Shown: in pieces, positions 8,739 through 17,541 of the stretch
Layout: every line of letters starts with the position of its first letter
Position numbering within the stretch: position 1 is the stretch's first letter
NCBI GenBank assembly: GCA_017379075.1
Contig: JAFNXL010000041.1
Coordinates: forward strand, 62,001 to 126,000
From: Bacteroidaceae bacterium
GTDB lineage: Bacteria; Bacteroidota; Bacteroidia; Bacteroidales; Bacteroidaceae
Direction of reading: 5' to 3'
DNA length: 64,000 nucleotides
Translations under genes and position numbers: made by a program
The notes under the pieces: generated by a model
The model's database searches: none
What the model was told of the DNA's origin: nothing
Seen by the model: only the letters and a program-made list of their open reading frames with translations

Positions 8739-11700
8739 ATGAGACAAAACAAATGGATGCTCCTGTTATTGTTGATGATGATAACAGGTTCTGCTCATGC
8801 AGAATGGGTGAAGCCCGACCCCTTGCAGTTCAAGGCGACGGAAATCACTCCCAGCGAGAATGAAGAGGGCAAGAAGTACTATATGTACTCTGCCGCTCAT
8901 GAGTCTTTCTTGGGCCACGGTAATCAGTGGAGCGTAGAAGCTACGTTTGATAATGCCAATCCCAAGATGTATTTCTTCTCTAAGTACGTAGTTGAAGGAG
9001 AAGAATGGGACGGAGTTTCTTACCGTTTCAACGCTTTCATCAGCAAGACCAGCGTTTGGGACCACATGTGGATTACCGGCGGTTATGTAATCGGTGACTG
9101 TACAATGGGTCAGGGTTCTTGCCGTGGTGATGACTACTGGTGCTTTGAGTGGCAGGAAGACGGTACAGCCCTGGTTTATGTGGCAGACTACAGTTCTGCA
9201 TACGGAGAGACCGCTTTGGGCTACAGAGCTTATATGGCTGCATCTCCCAACTTCCCCACCATTAACCGTGTAGGTCTGAATGTGGAAGGTTTCAATGCCG
9301 AAGCGTTTACCGAGAATGTGGCTTGGGCTTTCATTGAGGAATCCCAGTATGCAAAGTTCAATGAGGCAAACGTGGTTTATGAGAAGTCTGAGGAACTGAT
9401 TAACGCCATTTGGGAGACACAAGCAGCCAACGAAGGCATTGACCTGAGCAGTGTTCAGGCTGTCTATGACAACACTTCCAGCACACTGGAAGAACTGCAG
9501 GCTGCTATTGATGCCATTCCCGGCATCGTTCGTGCGTTTGTAGTTTCAAAGGCAGAAGGAGCCACCCTTGAAGCTCCCGCCGACTTTACTCAGCTGCTTG
9601 CCACTCCCGACTATGCAGTGGGTAATACCAATGGTTGGGAAGGTGATGTGGCCAATGTTGTTGACGGTAGCGCCCAGTTGTGGAACAAGGTGGACACCTT
9701 CAATTTCTATCAGGTAATTACCGATGTACCCAATGGTATCTATCGTATTAACGTACAGGGTTTGTGGCGTGTAAGTAACACTGGTGATGTCCCCTATGCA
9801 GGTGGCGAATTCCATAACCCTGAACTGATGCGTGCATTCGTTTATGGTGAAAGCAATGGTGTGATGTATCGTCGTCGTATGATGGGTTCTCTTGATGACG
9901 CAGAAAGCTTCAGCGTACATGAGACAGATGCCCAATACCCCAACGGATTGTACGTTCCCGATCGTCAGGCTGGTTTCACCGAGTGGGCTAATCAGGGCTA
10001 TTATTCAGAGAACGAGACTTACGTTGTAGTTACTGACAACACCCTACGCCTGGGTTTGTATTGCGATTACATCATCTATGCAGGTTCATGGTGTGTATTT
10101 GACAACTGGAAGCTGGAGTATTGCGGAAGCGCTGAAGCCGGTTCAAACGAGCTGGGTGAGCAGTTTATTGCTCTCTTTGAATATGATGACACCAAGGCTC
10201 AGACTGTGCTCAGAGAACAATATGAAGAGAAGGTAAGTGCTGTTGAAGGCGCATCTTCTTTCGAGGACTTGATGGCAGCATACGAAGGCCTGACCGCACT
10301 GCAGGATTCAATCACATTCAACATCATCGCTTTTGAGGCTTATGTATCAGCAGTAGAAGAGGTCAAGGCTTATTTGGAAGCTCATCAGGACTTTGCCGGT
10401 CCCGACCGCGAGTTCCTGGAGGAATATCTGGAAAGCGATGAAGAAGCAGGTAAATACCCCAATGGAGGTTATGTATACATTACTGAGAACACTCCGCTGA
10501 GCAGCGAACAGCTTTATGCCGAAGCCGTTTGGGTGAAGGAACTTCTGGAAACCGCTATCCATAACAACATCACCGAAGGTACTGACATCACCCACCTTCT
10601 GGCAAATGCCAACGTAGCAGAAGCCGGTTTCAAGGGATGGACCATCAACAAGAGTATTACCGGTAACTTTGATTCTGGTATGGGCTTGGCCGAGTTCCCC
10701 GTAGCTCAGGCATTCAGCGCTGATGCAGCTGGCTTCAACGTATACCAGACCATGGAAGATATGCCCGACGGTATCTATGAAGTGAACGTAAACGCTTTGT
10801 TCCGTTGGAGCGCCGGTGAATGGGACCAGTATGATGACCGCGTTGTTCCCGTTAAGCTCTATCTGAACGAATTTGCCACTCCCATCCAGAACAGTACTGC
10901 CGATGCCATTTGTGAGGACGAGGCAGTGGACAGCGTAAACTGTCTGATTACTAATGGTGCCGGAAGCGGTTGGCCTTGGGACCTTGTTACTGAAAGAGAC
11001 GGAAAGCAATACTACGGTCCCAACAGTGTACAGGGCTGTTCATTCGCCTTTATGTCTGGCCGTTACAAACAGACGGTATACGGACTTGTAACCGATGGCA
11101 AACTGACACTGGGTCTGCGCGACGACCGTACAAGCAGTAGCGAATGGACTGTATTCTCTAACTTCAAGCTGACTTACCAGGGCAAGAACCCCGATGCTAT
11201 GGCTGCTGTGTTGGCAGACTTGCAGGCTAAGGCCGATGCCTATGTACATGCCGCAGAAGTACAGGGGACCAACATCTGCATGGAATACTATAACAACATT
11301 CAGAAGATTGCTGACGAGTTCAACGCAACCGATGATGAGGAAACCAAGTACAACTGCCTGATTGCCATCAACGGTGAACTCCAGAAGATCAATACCAGCG
11401 CAGAACTGTACGAGCAGCTGGCTACGAAACTTGACTATGCATACAGCGCATATTGGGACAAGTTGGATACTGAATACACTCAGGAAGATGTAGATGCTTT
11501 CTTGGCTGAGTACTACAATCCTCTGTCTGATGCTATGTTTGCCGGTACATTGACCAACGAGCAGTGTGAGGCCGCAATCGAGACCGTCAGAACGCTGGCA
11601 GCTATTGACATTATTTATGTATATGGTGACCTGGTTAACCAGGGTTGGGGCGATTACACCAGCAACATTTATCCCCTGCGTCGCCAGGAAGACGGTACAT

Positions 11701-14036
11701 ACAAGGGAACATTCGAGTCTCTGGAACGTATTACTTCTGGTGGTTATGGTAACCGCAGTGGTGTGTTCTTTGGCTATCAGGGCAAGTACTACAGCAGCGC
11801 CAACACCTACCGTGAAGCAACCGGTAAGGTTGGTCAGGTCTTCGAACTCGCTGAGGGCAATGGCAACTGGCTGTATACCTACGGTGGTAAATGGCAGGCT
11901 ACAATCTCTGCAGACTTCAAGACCCTTTCACTTGAACCCGTGGGCGAACCCATGTATCCCGAATACTTCTATGTAGTGGGTGACCTGGTTAAGTCTTACT
12001 GGGATAGAAATGCGCATGAAACTCTTGCTCACGTAGGTAACGGTCTGTATACCGGTGTCATCCACTTGGGTAACGCCACCACAACTGATCCCAACGTTGT
12101 TGGCCGCTTCACCATCTTCGGTGGTGCATGGGCTCTTGCCAACAGCTGGACAGAGTCACGTCTGGGTACAGGTACTGGCAATGTGGAACTCCCTCTTGGC
12201 GAGACCGTTCCTGGTGTATCCCGCGCTTATGGCGAATGTGCTTGGAAGTTGGCCCCCGGTACTTATGTAATTACCCTGAACTATCAGGAGCTGACTATCA
12301 AGGCCACTCCTCTGGAAATTGCCGGTGAGGGATCAGCTGAGGCCCCTTACCTGATTACATCATTGAATGACTTCGAGACCGTTCGCGCTCTTGCCAAGGC
12401 AGAACAGACTACTTATGTGCGTCTGGAAAATGACCTCGACATGACTGATGTGGAAAACTGGACTCCCTTGTTTAATATGAGTGAAAGCGCTTTGGCAGTT
12501 ACTTCTAAGATTGACTTTGACGGACAGGATCATATCATCCGCAACTTCCACGGAAGCAACAGCTTCTTCGGCGCTTTGTGTGGAAACATCCGCAACCTCG
12601 GCTTCGAGAATGCAAATGTTCAGAGCGCTAACGGCAACGGTATCGTAGCCAAGACTGCCGGACATGCAAGATTCTTCGATGCATACACCAACCGCGACAC
12701 CACCGTATTCGAGAACGTATGGGTGAAGGGTAACCTTGCTGTAGAGGCTGGTTATGCCGGTGCTTTGGCCGGTCGTGTGGCTGGTCCCACCGTTGTTCGC
12801 AACTGCTATACAGACGTTGCTGTTACCGGTGCTGCTGAATATATGGGTGGCTTGTTTGGTCAGGTAAGCGAATCACTGAATATCAGTCAGGCTTATGCTG
12901 CCGGCAGCACTGCCCAGGGTGGTGGCATCATTGGCGGTGGCCAGGATGAAGCAACAGCAGCTTCTGCATACGACAACATCGTTGTATGGAACAATACCGA
13001 CCAGAACTTTGGTACCCTCATGGCTGCCAAGGAGATTACCTTGCCCGCAGCTGACCTGTTCGATGTAATCTTCAACGAAGACGGAACAGCTACTGACATT
13101 TCTGCCTCTCAGTTCCCCATTGAAATTGTGGGTGATCCCAAGGTAGAATTCAACGAGGAATTTGGACAGAATGTATTCCTGAGCGAAGCCAACGGTACAA
13201 CTCCCGTTAGCTACCTGAGAGTGCACTATGCTGACAATCAGGCATTCAAGGATGCGTTGGTAGATGGCTTCACCATGGAGACCACCTTCTCTATCACCAG
13301 CCAGAAGCAGCCTGGAGATGTTACTCCTTTCCGTGCAACCGAGTCTGGTGGCTTCGGCTTCGACATTGTTCCCAGCGGACAGGTTAAGTTTGAGGTACAC
13401 ACTGATATCGAAGGCTCAAAGGGTTATCGTTACGCAACCTCTGGTGTGTATATCAAGACTCAGGCCTTCTATCACTTCGTAGGTGTATACAAGGATGGTA
13501 AGGTTCATTGCTATGTCAATGGTATCAATGCCGCTACTGGCGATGCTGCTGGTGAATTTAACTTCCCCGCAGTAGAATCTCAGTGGATTGGTATCGGCGC
13601 AGACTGCGGTGACACCAACGGTGCTAACTTCGCAATTGTAAATGCACGTCTGTACAACGAGCCTATGACCGAGGCTATGGTTAAGGCTCTCTACTTCAAG
13701 CAGAATGGTCTCGACTTCAACCAGGGCGACAAGCAGAGCAACATCTCTTACTACAACGGAAGCAACTTCGCAGAATTGCAGAACACTGTAGTAGGTTGGG
13801 GTACTCCCTGGACTTGCGACATGCAGGCTAACAGCTATCCCGTATTCGGTTGGGATACCACTGGCGGCAGCGGCATTGAGTCAATTACCGGTGCATTCAA
13901 CGCTGATGACAACGTACAGATCTTTAACATGAACGGACAGATGCTCTATAAGGGTAACCTGAAGGATGCTAAGCTGAATAAGGGTGTATACATCATCAGC
14001 ACCAAGGAAAAGAGCTACAAGGTTTCTCTTCCCTAA
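8739..14036 (+). CDS. giant multidomain T9SS-exported protein with carbohydrate-binding-type domains
   Basis: Secreted protein of 1765 residues. Visible architecture: signal peptide (1-21, GSAHA); an N-terminal Trp/Tyr-rich domain (about 25-215); two related beta-sandwich domains (about 280-455 and 615-800) sharing the pattern LLA-N/T-x followed by YQ-x4-D-x-P-x-GIY-x-x-NV; helical linkers between them; two SusE/SusF-like domains (about 955-1065 and 1070-1185, each starting YVYGDLV/YVVGDLV); a GLUG-like repeat region (about 1195-1430); a LamG/concanavalin-like domain (about 1468-1660); and a C-terminal T9SS sorting domain (about 1712-1765) with IFNMNGQMLYKG and KGVYII. No catalytic domain is recognised. 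The role is probably binding polysaccharide at the cell surface or in the medium. Own promoter and strong terminator, so monocistronic. Confidence 0.85.
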   Translation: MRQNKWMLLLLLMMITGSAHAEWVKPDPLQFKATEITPSENEEGKKYYMYSAAHESFLGHGNQWSVEATFDNANPKMYFFSKYVVEGEEWDGVSYRFNAFISKTSVWDHMWITGGYVIGDCTMGQGSCRGDDYWCFEWQEDGTALVYVADYSSAYGETALGYRAYMAASPNFPTINRVGLNVEGFNAEAFTENVAWAFIEESQYAKFNEANVVYEKSEELINAIWETQAANEGIDLSSVQAVYDNTSSTLEELQAAIDAIPGIVRAFVVSKAEGATLEAPADFTQLLATPDYAVGNTNGWEGDVANVVDGSAQLWNKVDTFNFYQVITDVPNGIYRINVQGLWRVSNTGDVPYAGGEFHNPELMRAFVYGESNGVMYRRRMMGSLDDAESFSVHETDAQYPNGLYVPDRQAGFTEWANQGYYSENETYVVVTDNTLRLGLYCDYIIYAGSWCVFDNWKLEYCGSAEAGSNELGEQFIALFEYDDTKAQTVLREQYEEKVSAVEGASSFEDLMAAYEGLTALQDSITFNIIAFEAYVSAVEEVKAYLEAHQDFAGPDREFLEEYLESDEEAGKYPNGGYVYITENTPLSSEQLYAEAVWVKELLETAIHNNITEGTDITHLLANANVAEAGFKGWTINKSITGNFDSGMGLAEFPVAQAFSADAAGFNVYQTMEDMPDGIYEVNVNALFRWSAGEWDQYDDRVVPVKLYLNEFATPIQNSTADAICEDEAVDSVNCLITNGAGSGWPWDLVTERDGKQYYGPNSVQGCSFAFMSGRYKQTVYGLVTDGKLTLGLRDDRTSSSEWTVFSNFKLTYQGKNPDAMAAVLADLQAKADAYVHAAEVQGTNICMEYYNNIQKIADEFNATDDEETKYNCLIAINGELQKINTSAELYEQLATKLDYAYSAYWDKLDTEYTQEDVDAFLAEYYNPLSDAMFAGTLTNEQCEAAIETVRTLAAIDIIYVYGDLVNQGWGDYTSNIYPLRRQEDGTYKGTFESLERITSGGYGNRSGVFFGYQGKYYSSANTYREATGKVGQVFELAEGNGNWLYTYGGKWQATISADFKTLSLEPVGEPMYPEYFYVVGDLVKSYWDRNAHETLAHVGNGLYTGVIHLGNATTTDPNVVGRFTIFGGAWALANSWTESRLGTGTGNVELPLGETVPGVSRAYGECAWKLAPGTYVITLNYQELTIKATPLEIAGEGSAEAPYLITSLNDFETVRALAKAEQTTYVRLENDLDMTDVENWTPLFNMSESALAVTSKIDFDGQDHIIRNFHGSNSFFGALCGNIRNLGFENANVQSANGNGIVAKTAGHARFFDAYTNRDTTVFENVWVKGNLAVEAGYAGALAGRVAGPTVVRNCYTDVAVTGAAEYMGGLFGQVSESLNISQAYAAGSTAQGGGIIGGGQDEATAASAYDNIVVWNNTDQNFGTLMAAKEITLPAADLFDVIFNEDGTATDISASQFPIEIVGDPKVEFNEEFGQNVFLSEANGTTPVSYLRVHYADNQAFKDALVDGFTMETTFSITSQKQPGDVTPFRATESGGFGFDIVPSGQVKFEVHTDIEGSKGYRYATSGVYIKTQAFYHFVGVYKDGKVHCYVNGINAATGDAAGEFNFPAVESQWIGIGADCGDTNGANFAIVNARLYNEPMTEAMVKALYFKQNGLDFNQGDKQSNISYYNGSNFAELQNTVVGWGTPWTCDMQANSYPVFGWDTTGGSGIESITGAFNADDNVQIFNMNGQMLYKGNLKDAKLNKGVYIISTKEKSYKVSLP

Positions 14037-14087
14037 GCATTGTTTACCTATTCATAAACGAGGACAAATTTAAGGTTTGTCCGACAG

Positions 14088-14123
14088 CCAAAAATGCCGC
14101 TTCACACGAAGCGGCATTTTTGG
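14088..14123 (+). terminator. strong intrinsic terminator
   Basis: Perfect 16-bp stem CCAAAAATGCCGCTTC (14088-14103), ACAC loop, and complementary arm at 14108-14123 ending in TTTTTGG. A smaller hairpin, GGACAAA/TTTGTCC, precedes it at 14062-14082. It ends transcription of the 1765-residue protein gene. Confidence 0.88.
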
Positions 14124-14217
14124 TTAATTTTGACCAGGTATTTATCCGCATAATGAAGAATACGCTATATTATATATATAATTATGTACACTAAATTAAT
14201 GTTTTTTCACAAAATCA

Positions 14218-14248
14218 TTTGTTTGAAATGTAATTTTGTGTAACTTTG
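14218..14248 (+). promoter_or_regulatory. Bacteroidetes promoter for the fasciclin lipoprotein gene
   Basis: TTTG at 14218-14221, 19-bp spacer, TAACTTTG at 14241-14248: a full -33/-7 pair. A second perfect -7 match, TAATTTTG, lies at 14231-14238. The predicted 5' leader is about 33 nt. Confidence 0.72.
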
Positions 14249-14287
14249 CTATTAAATCAACGAAAAAACGCAAAAAAAATATAATTT

Positions 14288-16426
14288 ATGTTCACTTCAT
14301 TACGACGAGTAAAAAAACTCATTTTGATGTGCCTGTCAGTCGCAGCGATTTATAGCTGTACTGAAACCATTGACACATCTGCCCGCTATGTGTTCAAGGA
14401 GGAAACGATTTCCAGCTATTTGTCTAAGCAGGAGATCTACAGTGAGTATTATGACCTTTTGGGCAGAGTTCCCATTAGTGATATGAGTGAGACCACTGTG
14501 CTGCAACTTATGGCAGCCCGTGGTAATTTTACTTGTTTCGCACCAACCAATGAAGCCATACAGAATTATTTGAAAACACTGGTGCAAGATTCTCTGATTG
14601 CCGAACCCAGTTGGTCTTCTTTTACTGACAGTACAAAACTAGACTCAATCCGCAAGGTAATTGTCTTCAACAGTATCATTGACGGTGGCGATGAGGTGAC
14701 CCAGCTGTTTGAGACAGCAAACTTCCCCGTGGCGAACAATTCCGAACTCTCCATCGGCAACCTTTTGGACAGTAAGCTGACAGTGAGCTATGTGGATAAC
14801 CATCCCGACAGTATATATATTAATAATGACTGTGCCATTGACATCGTTAACCGTGACATTCCCGCCATCAACGGTTTTGTTCACCGTATCCATAAGGTAA
14901 TTGCGCCCCGCAACGTAACCGCCGCCTATTATTTGCAGAACATCCTGGACAAGCAGATTGAAGGCTTCTTGGTTGCAGCCCGCGTAATCCAGGCCTGTGG
15001 TCTGATGGATACTTTGACCAAAGTGCGCGACGAGGTGTATGAGAAGTTGTACCAGAGTGGACAGATTCCCGACCTTATCGGTATGACCAGCTATGGTTTC
15101 GCTGAAGGAAGTATCGGCTATGCGCCCAAGCACCGCAAGTATGGTTTCACCATCTTTGCTGAGACCGACGCATTCTGGCGTAGTCAGGGCATTGATCCCC
15201 GTGATCCTGACTTGCTAAACCGCCTGACACAATGGATTATGGATAACAAGCAGTATTCAGAGACCGATTTGCACATGCTCAACAGCAATGACTACAAGTC
15301 TCCCAACAATCTGCTTCATGACTGGATTACATACCACATCCTGCCTCAGAAGATGCCTACCAACAAGTTGGCAATCCACCACAACGAGTATAACTATTTC
15401 CGTAACAACCCCGGAAACCTTGGTATTCCCGTGTATGCGTTCTATACCACTTATGGCAGACGTCGTCTTTTCAAACTTTATGAGAGCAAGGCCAGCGAGG
15501 GTGTATGCATCAACCGTTTCCCTGTGCGCGACCTCGAACGTTTGGGCTCTGGTGATGAAATCAGCTGCGACCCCGACAAGGTGGGTTCTAAGATTTTGAC
15601 GAGCGACAGCATGGCCATTGTGAACGACATTGAGAACTGTTGCATCTATCCCATTGACGCACCTTTGGCATATACCGATGAAGTGCGTGACAATCTGCAA
15701 AGAGACCGAATCCGTTTTGATGGTATGAGCCTCTGTCCTGAAATCATGAACAATGACATCCGTAAGAAGGCAGCTACAGAAGAGCGTTACCAGCATGTCT
15801 ATATCCCTGCAAAGACAATCTATCCCTATACCGAGAACATGGTGCTGAACGATGACTGTAAGTTCGTCTATTACAATGCGCATGACTATGACTGGTGTAA
15901 CCTTGATGCGGATGAGATGAAGGCCGTAGGTCGCTTCGAAATCATGTTCAAGCTTCCTCCCGTTCCCCGTCGCGGCACCTATGAATTGCGCTATCGCGTA
16001 CTTGCCAACGGCAACCGTGGTGTAGGTCAGATCTACTTTGGAACAGACCCCAACAATCTTCCTGTTGCCGACATTCCCATGGACATTACCGTGCGTGCCG
16101 ATGGCCGTAACACTGGTTGGGAAGACGACACCGAAGACCAGGACTACAATGCCGAAGTGGACAAGCGTATGCGTAACAACATGAAGATGAAGGGTGAGAA
16201 ATCAACCGCCAAGAATGGTAACACCAGTTCAACTGCCCGTCACTATGCTAACCGAGAGATTATCCGCCACATCATCGTGCGCCAGACTATGGATCCGAAT
16301 GAGACCTACTATTTGAAGATTAAGTCCGTACTTGACTCAGACAAGAAGGAGTTCTACATGGACTATCTGGAGTTTGTGGCCAAGGAAATCTACGACAATC
16401 CTGAGAAACCCGAAGATATCTGGTAA
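14288..16426 (+). CDS. fasciclin-domain outer-surface lipoprotein
   Basis: Lipoprotein of 712 residues with a signal ending AIYSC (Cys24). Residues about 40-205 show a fasciclin (FAS1) domain: FTCFAPTNEAIQNYL, a run of strands and helices, and the closing NGFVHRIHKVIAP. A second region of about 210-460 looks like another, more divergent FAS1 unit (LHDWITYHILP). The remaining C-terminal part (about 500-700) includes a beta-sandwich-like segment with GTYELRYRV and a late EFYMDYLEFV strand. FAS1 lipoproteins of this size are common beside Sus-type loci in Bacteroidales, but no SusC/SusD pair is present here. An adhesion or glycan-scaffold role is inferred. It is monocistronic, with its own promoter and terminator. 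Confidence 0.85.
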   Translation: MFTSLRRVKKLILMCLSVAAIYSCTETIDTSARYVFKEETISSYLSKQEIYSEYYDLLGRVPISDMSETTVLQLMAARGNFTCFAPTNEAIQNYLKTLVQDSLIAEPSWSSFTDSTKLDSIRKVIVFNSIIDGGDEVTQLFETANFPVANNSELSIGNLLDSKLTVSYVDNHPDSIYINNDCAIDIVNRDIPAINGFVHRIHKVIAPRNVTAAYYLQNILDKQIEGFLVAARVIQACGLMDTLTKVRDEVYEKLYQSGQIPDLIGMTSYGFAEGSIGYAPKHRKYGFTIFAETDAFWRSQGIDPRDPDLLNRLTQWIMDNKQYSETDLHMLNSNDYKSPNNLLHDWITYHILPQKMPTNKLAIHHNEYNYFRNNPGNLGIPVYAFYTTYGRRRLFKLYESKASEGVCINRFPVRDLERLGSGDEISCDPDKVGSKILTSDSMAIVNDIENCCIYPIDAPLAYTDEVRDNLQRDRIRFDGMSLCPEIMNNDIRKKAATEERYQHVYIPAKTIYPYTENMVLNDDCKFVYYNAHDYDWCNLDADEMKAVGRFEIMFKLPPVPRRGTYELRYRVLANGNRGVGQIYFGTDPNNLPVADIPMDITVRADGRNTGWEDDTEDQDYNAEVDKRMRNNMKMKGEKSTAKNGNTSSTARHYANREIIRHIIVRQTMDPNETYYLKIKSVLDSDKKEFYMDYLEFVAKEIYDNPEKPEDIW

Positions 16427-16453
16427 ACCTATTGATTAATACAATTCGATTGA

Positions 16454-16487
16454 GTCGGCAACTGTTATTGGTTGCCGGCTTATTTTT
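16454..16487 (+). terminator. intrinsic terminator after the fasciclin gene
   Basis: Stem GTCGGCAAC (16454-16462) with GTTGCCGGC (16471-16479), one G-U pair, followed by TTATTTTTTAT. It fits the end of the fasciclin lipoprotein transcript. Confidence 0.8.
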
Positions 16488-16551
16488 TATATATGGGATG
16501 CGAGTTGCCTTTCTTTGCCCGAATTAACGCATGCCGTTGTATCGGCCGATG

Positions 16552-16601
16552 CACTGCATTGCGTTGTCCGATGCAACGCAGTGACTTTCCCAACGCAATA
16601 C
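16552..16601. repeat. overlapping inverted repeats in a gene-free stretch
   Basis: The gap 16427-16753 holds the terminator and then this structured stretch. GCATTGCGTTG (16556-16566) can pair with CAACGCA at 16574-16580, or, at 10 of 11 positions, with CAACGCAATAC at 16591-16601. CACTGC (16552-16557) can also pair with GCAGTG (16578-16583). The two hairpins are mutually exclusive. I recognise no known RNA family here, and nothing else in the gap. Confidence 0.5.
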
Positions 16602-16753
16602 ATTGTCTTGCGAACGATGAAAATAGGGCGGAAAACGAACAGAAGGTTGAGAGTGTGGATAGAAAAATACCCGCAACTACATCGATGGTGTTGCGGGTGA
16701 TGTGTGTCAACACTTTTCCTTTTGGAAAAATGTTGGATAAAATGTGGGATTTC

Positions 16754-17422
16754 TTAGTCTCTTCTGTTCATGAATATGCTCAGATAATAAATGAGGGTTG
16801 CCAGTGAGCTGAGGGCTGCTATGACATAAGTGTATGCGGCAGAGCGCAGGGCATCAACCGCCATGGGATAGGAGCTGGCGCTTACTATGCCTGCATGGTT
16901 CAGCCAGTTTGTGGCACGGCGGCTGGCATCGATTTCTACGGGCAATGTGATGAAACTGAAGAGTGTGGTCATGGCAAACAGTAGGATACCGCCCAACATG
17001 ACCTGTGGGAAGGTTTCGATGGTGAAGATGCCGATGAGCAGGATCCACTGAACCCAGTTGCTCGCAAAGCTGACCGCAGGAACAAGCTTGCTGCGCAAGT
17101 TCAAGGGTGCATAAGCCTGTGCGTGCTGAACGGCATGTCCGCATTCGTGCGCTGCCACAGATGCGGCGGCTATGCTGTTCCGGTTATACACGTCCTCGCT
17201 CAGATTGACCGTCTTGTCCGTAGGATTGTAATGGTCGGTCAGTCTGCCGGGCGTGCTGATGACACGTACGTCATAGATGCCGTTGTCCCGTAACATCTTT
17301 TCAGCCACTTCGCGCCCGGTCATGCTTACGGGCACACGACTGTACTTTTCCATTTTCCGTTTCAAATTGGATTGCACCACATAACTCAGCAGTGCAATAC
17401 CGATAAAGAGAATCCAATACAT
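16754..17422 (-). CDS. YugP-type neutral zinc metallopeptidase, membrane-bound
   Basis: Zn-dependent membrane peptidase family (Pfam Zn_peptidase_2, YugP), 222 residues, the usual length. An N-terminal helix (1-16) is followed by the cytoplasmic active site HECGHAVQHA at about residues 92-101, and three further hydrophobic segments at about 124-143, 147-166 and 196-215. The conserved VEIDASRRA segment follows the third. Substrates are unknown in the family. It stands alone between two plus/minus blocks; no clear promoter motif was found upstream. Confidence 0.93.
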   Translation of the reverse strand: MYWILFIGIALLSYVVQSNLKRKMEKYSRVPVSMTGREVAEKMLRDNGIYDVRVISTPGRLTDHYNPTDKTVNLSEDVYNRNSIAAASVAAHECGHAVQHAQAYAPLNLRSKLVPAVSFASNWVQWILLIGIFTIETFPQVMLGGILLFAMTTLFSFITLPVEIDASRRATNWLNHAGIVSASSYPMAVDALRSAAYTYVIAALSSLATLIYYLSIFMNRRD

Positions 17423-17541
17423 ATTGTTCTGTTAAATGTTTATAACTGTCTGGACTGATACAAATATGGTGCCACAGCCACGATGTGGCTCTTCAAGGGC
17501 ATAAATACTGACATTCCGTCTGTAGGGATTGGTCGGTACGT

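Noticed and set aside
16472-16807. 111-codon ORF after the fasciclin gene
   Set aside because: It overlaps the terminator stem and the 3' end of the YugP-type gene and consists of structured-repeat translation.
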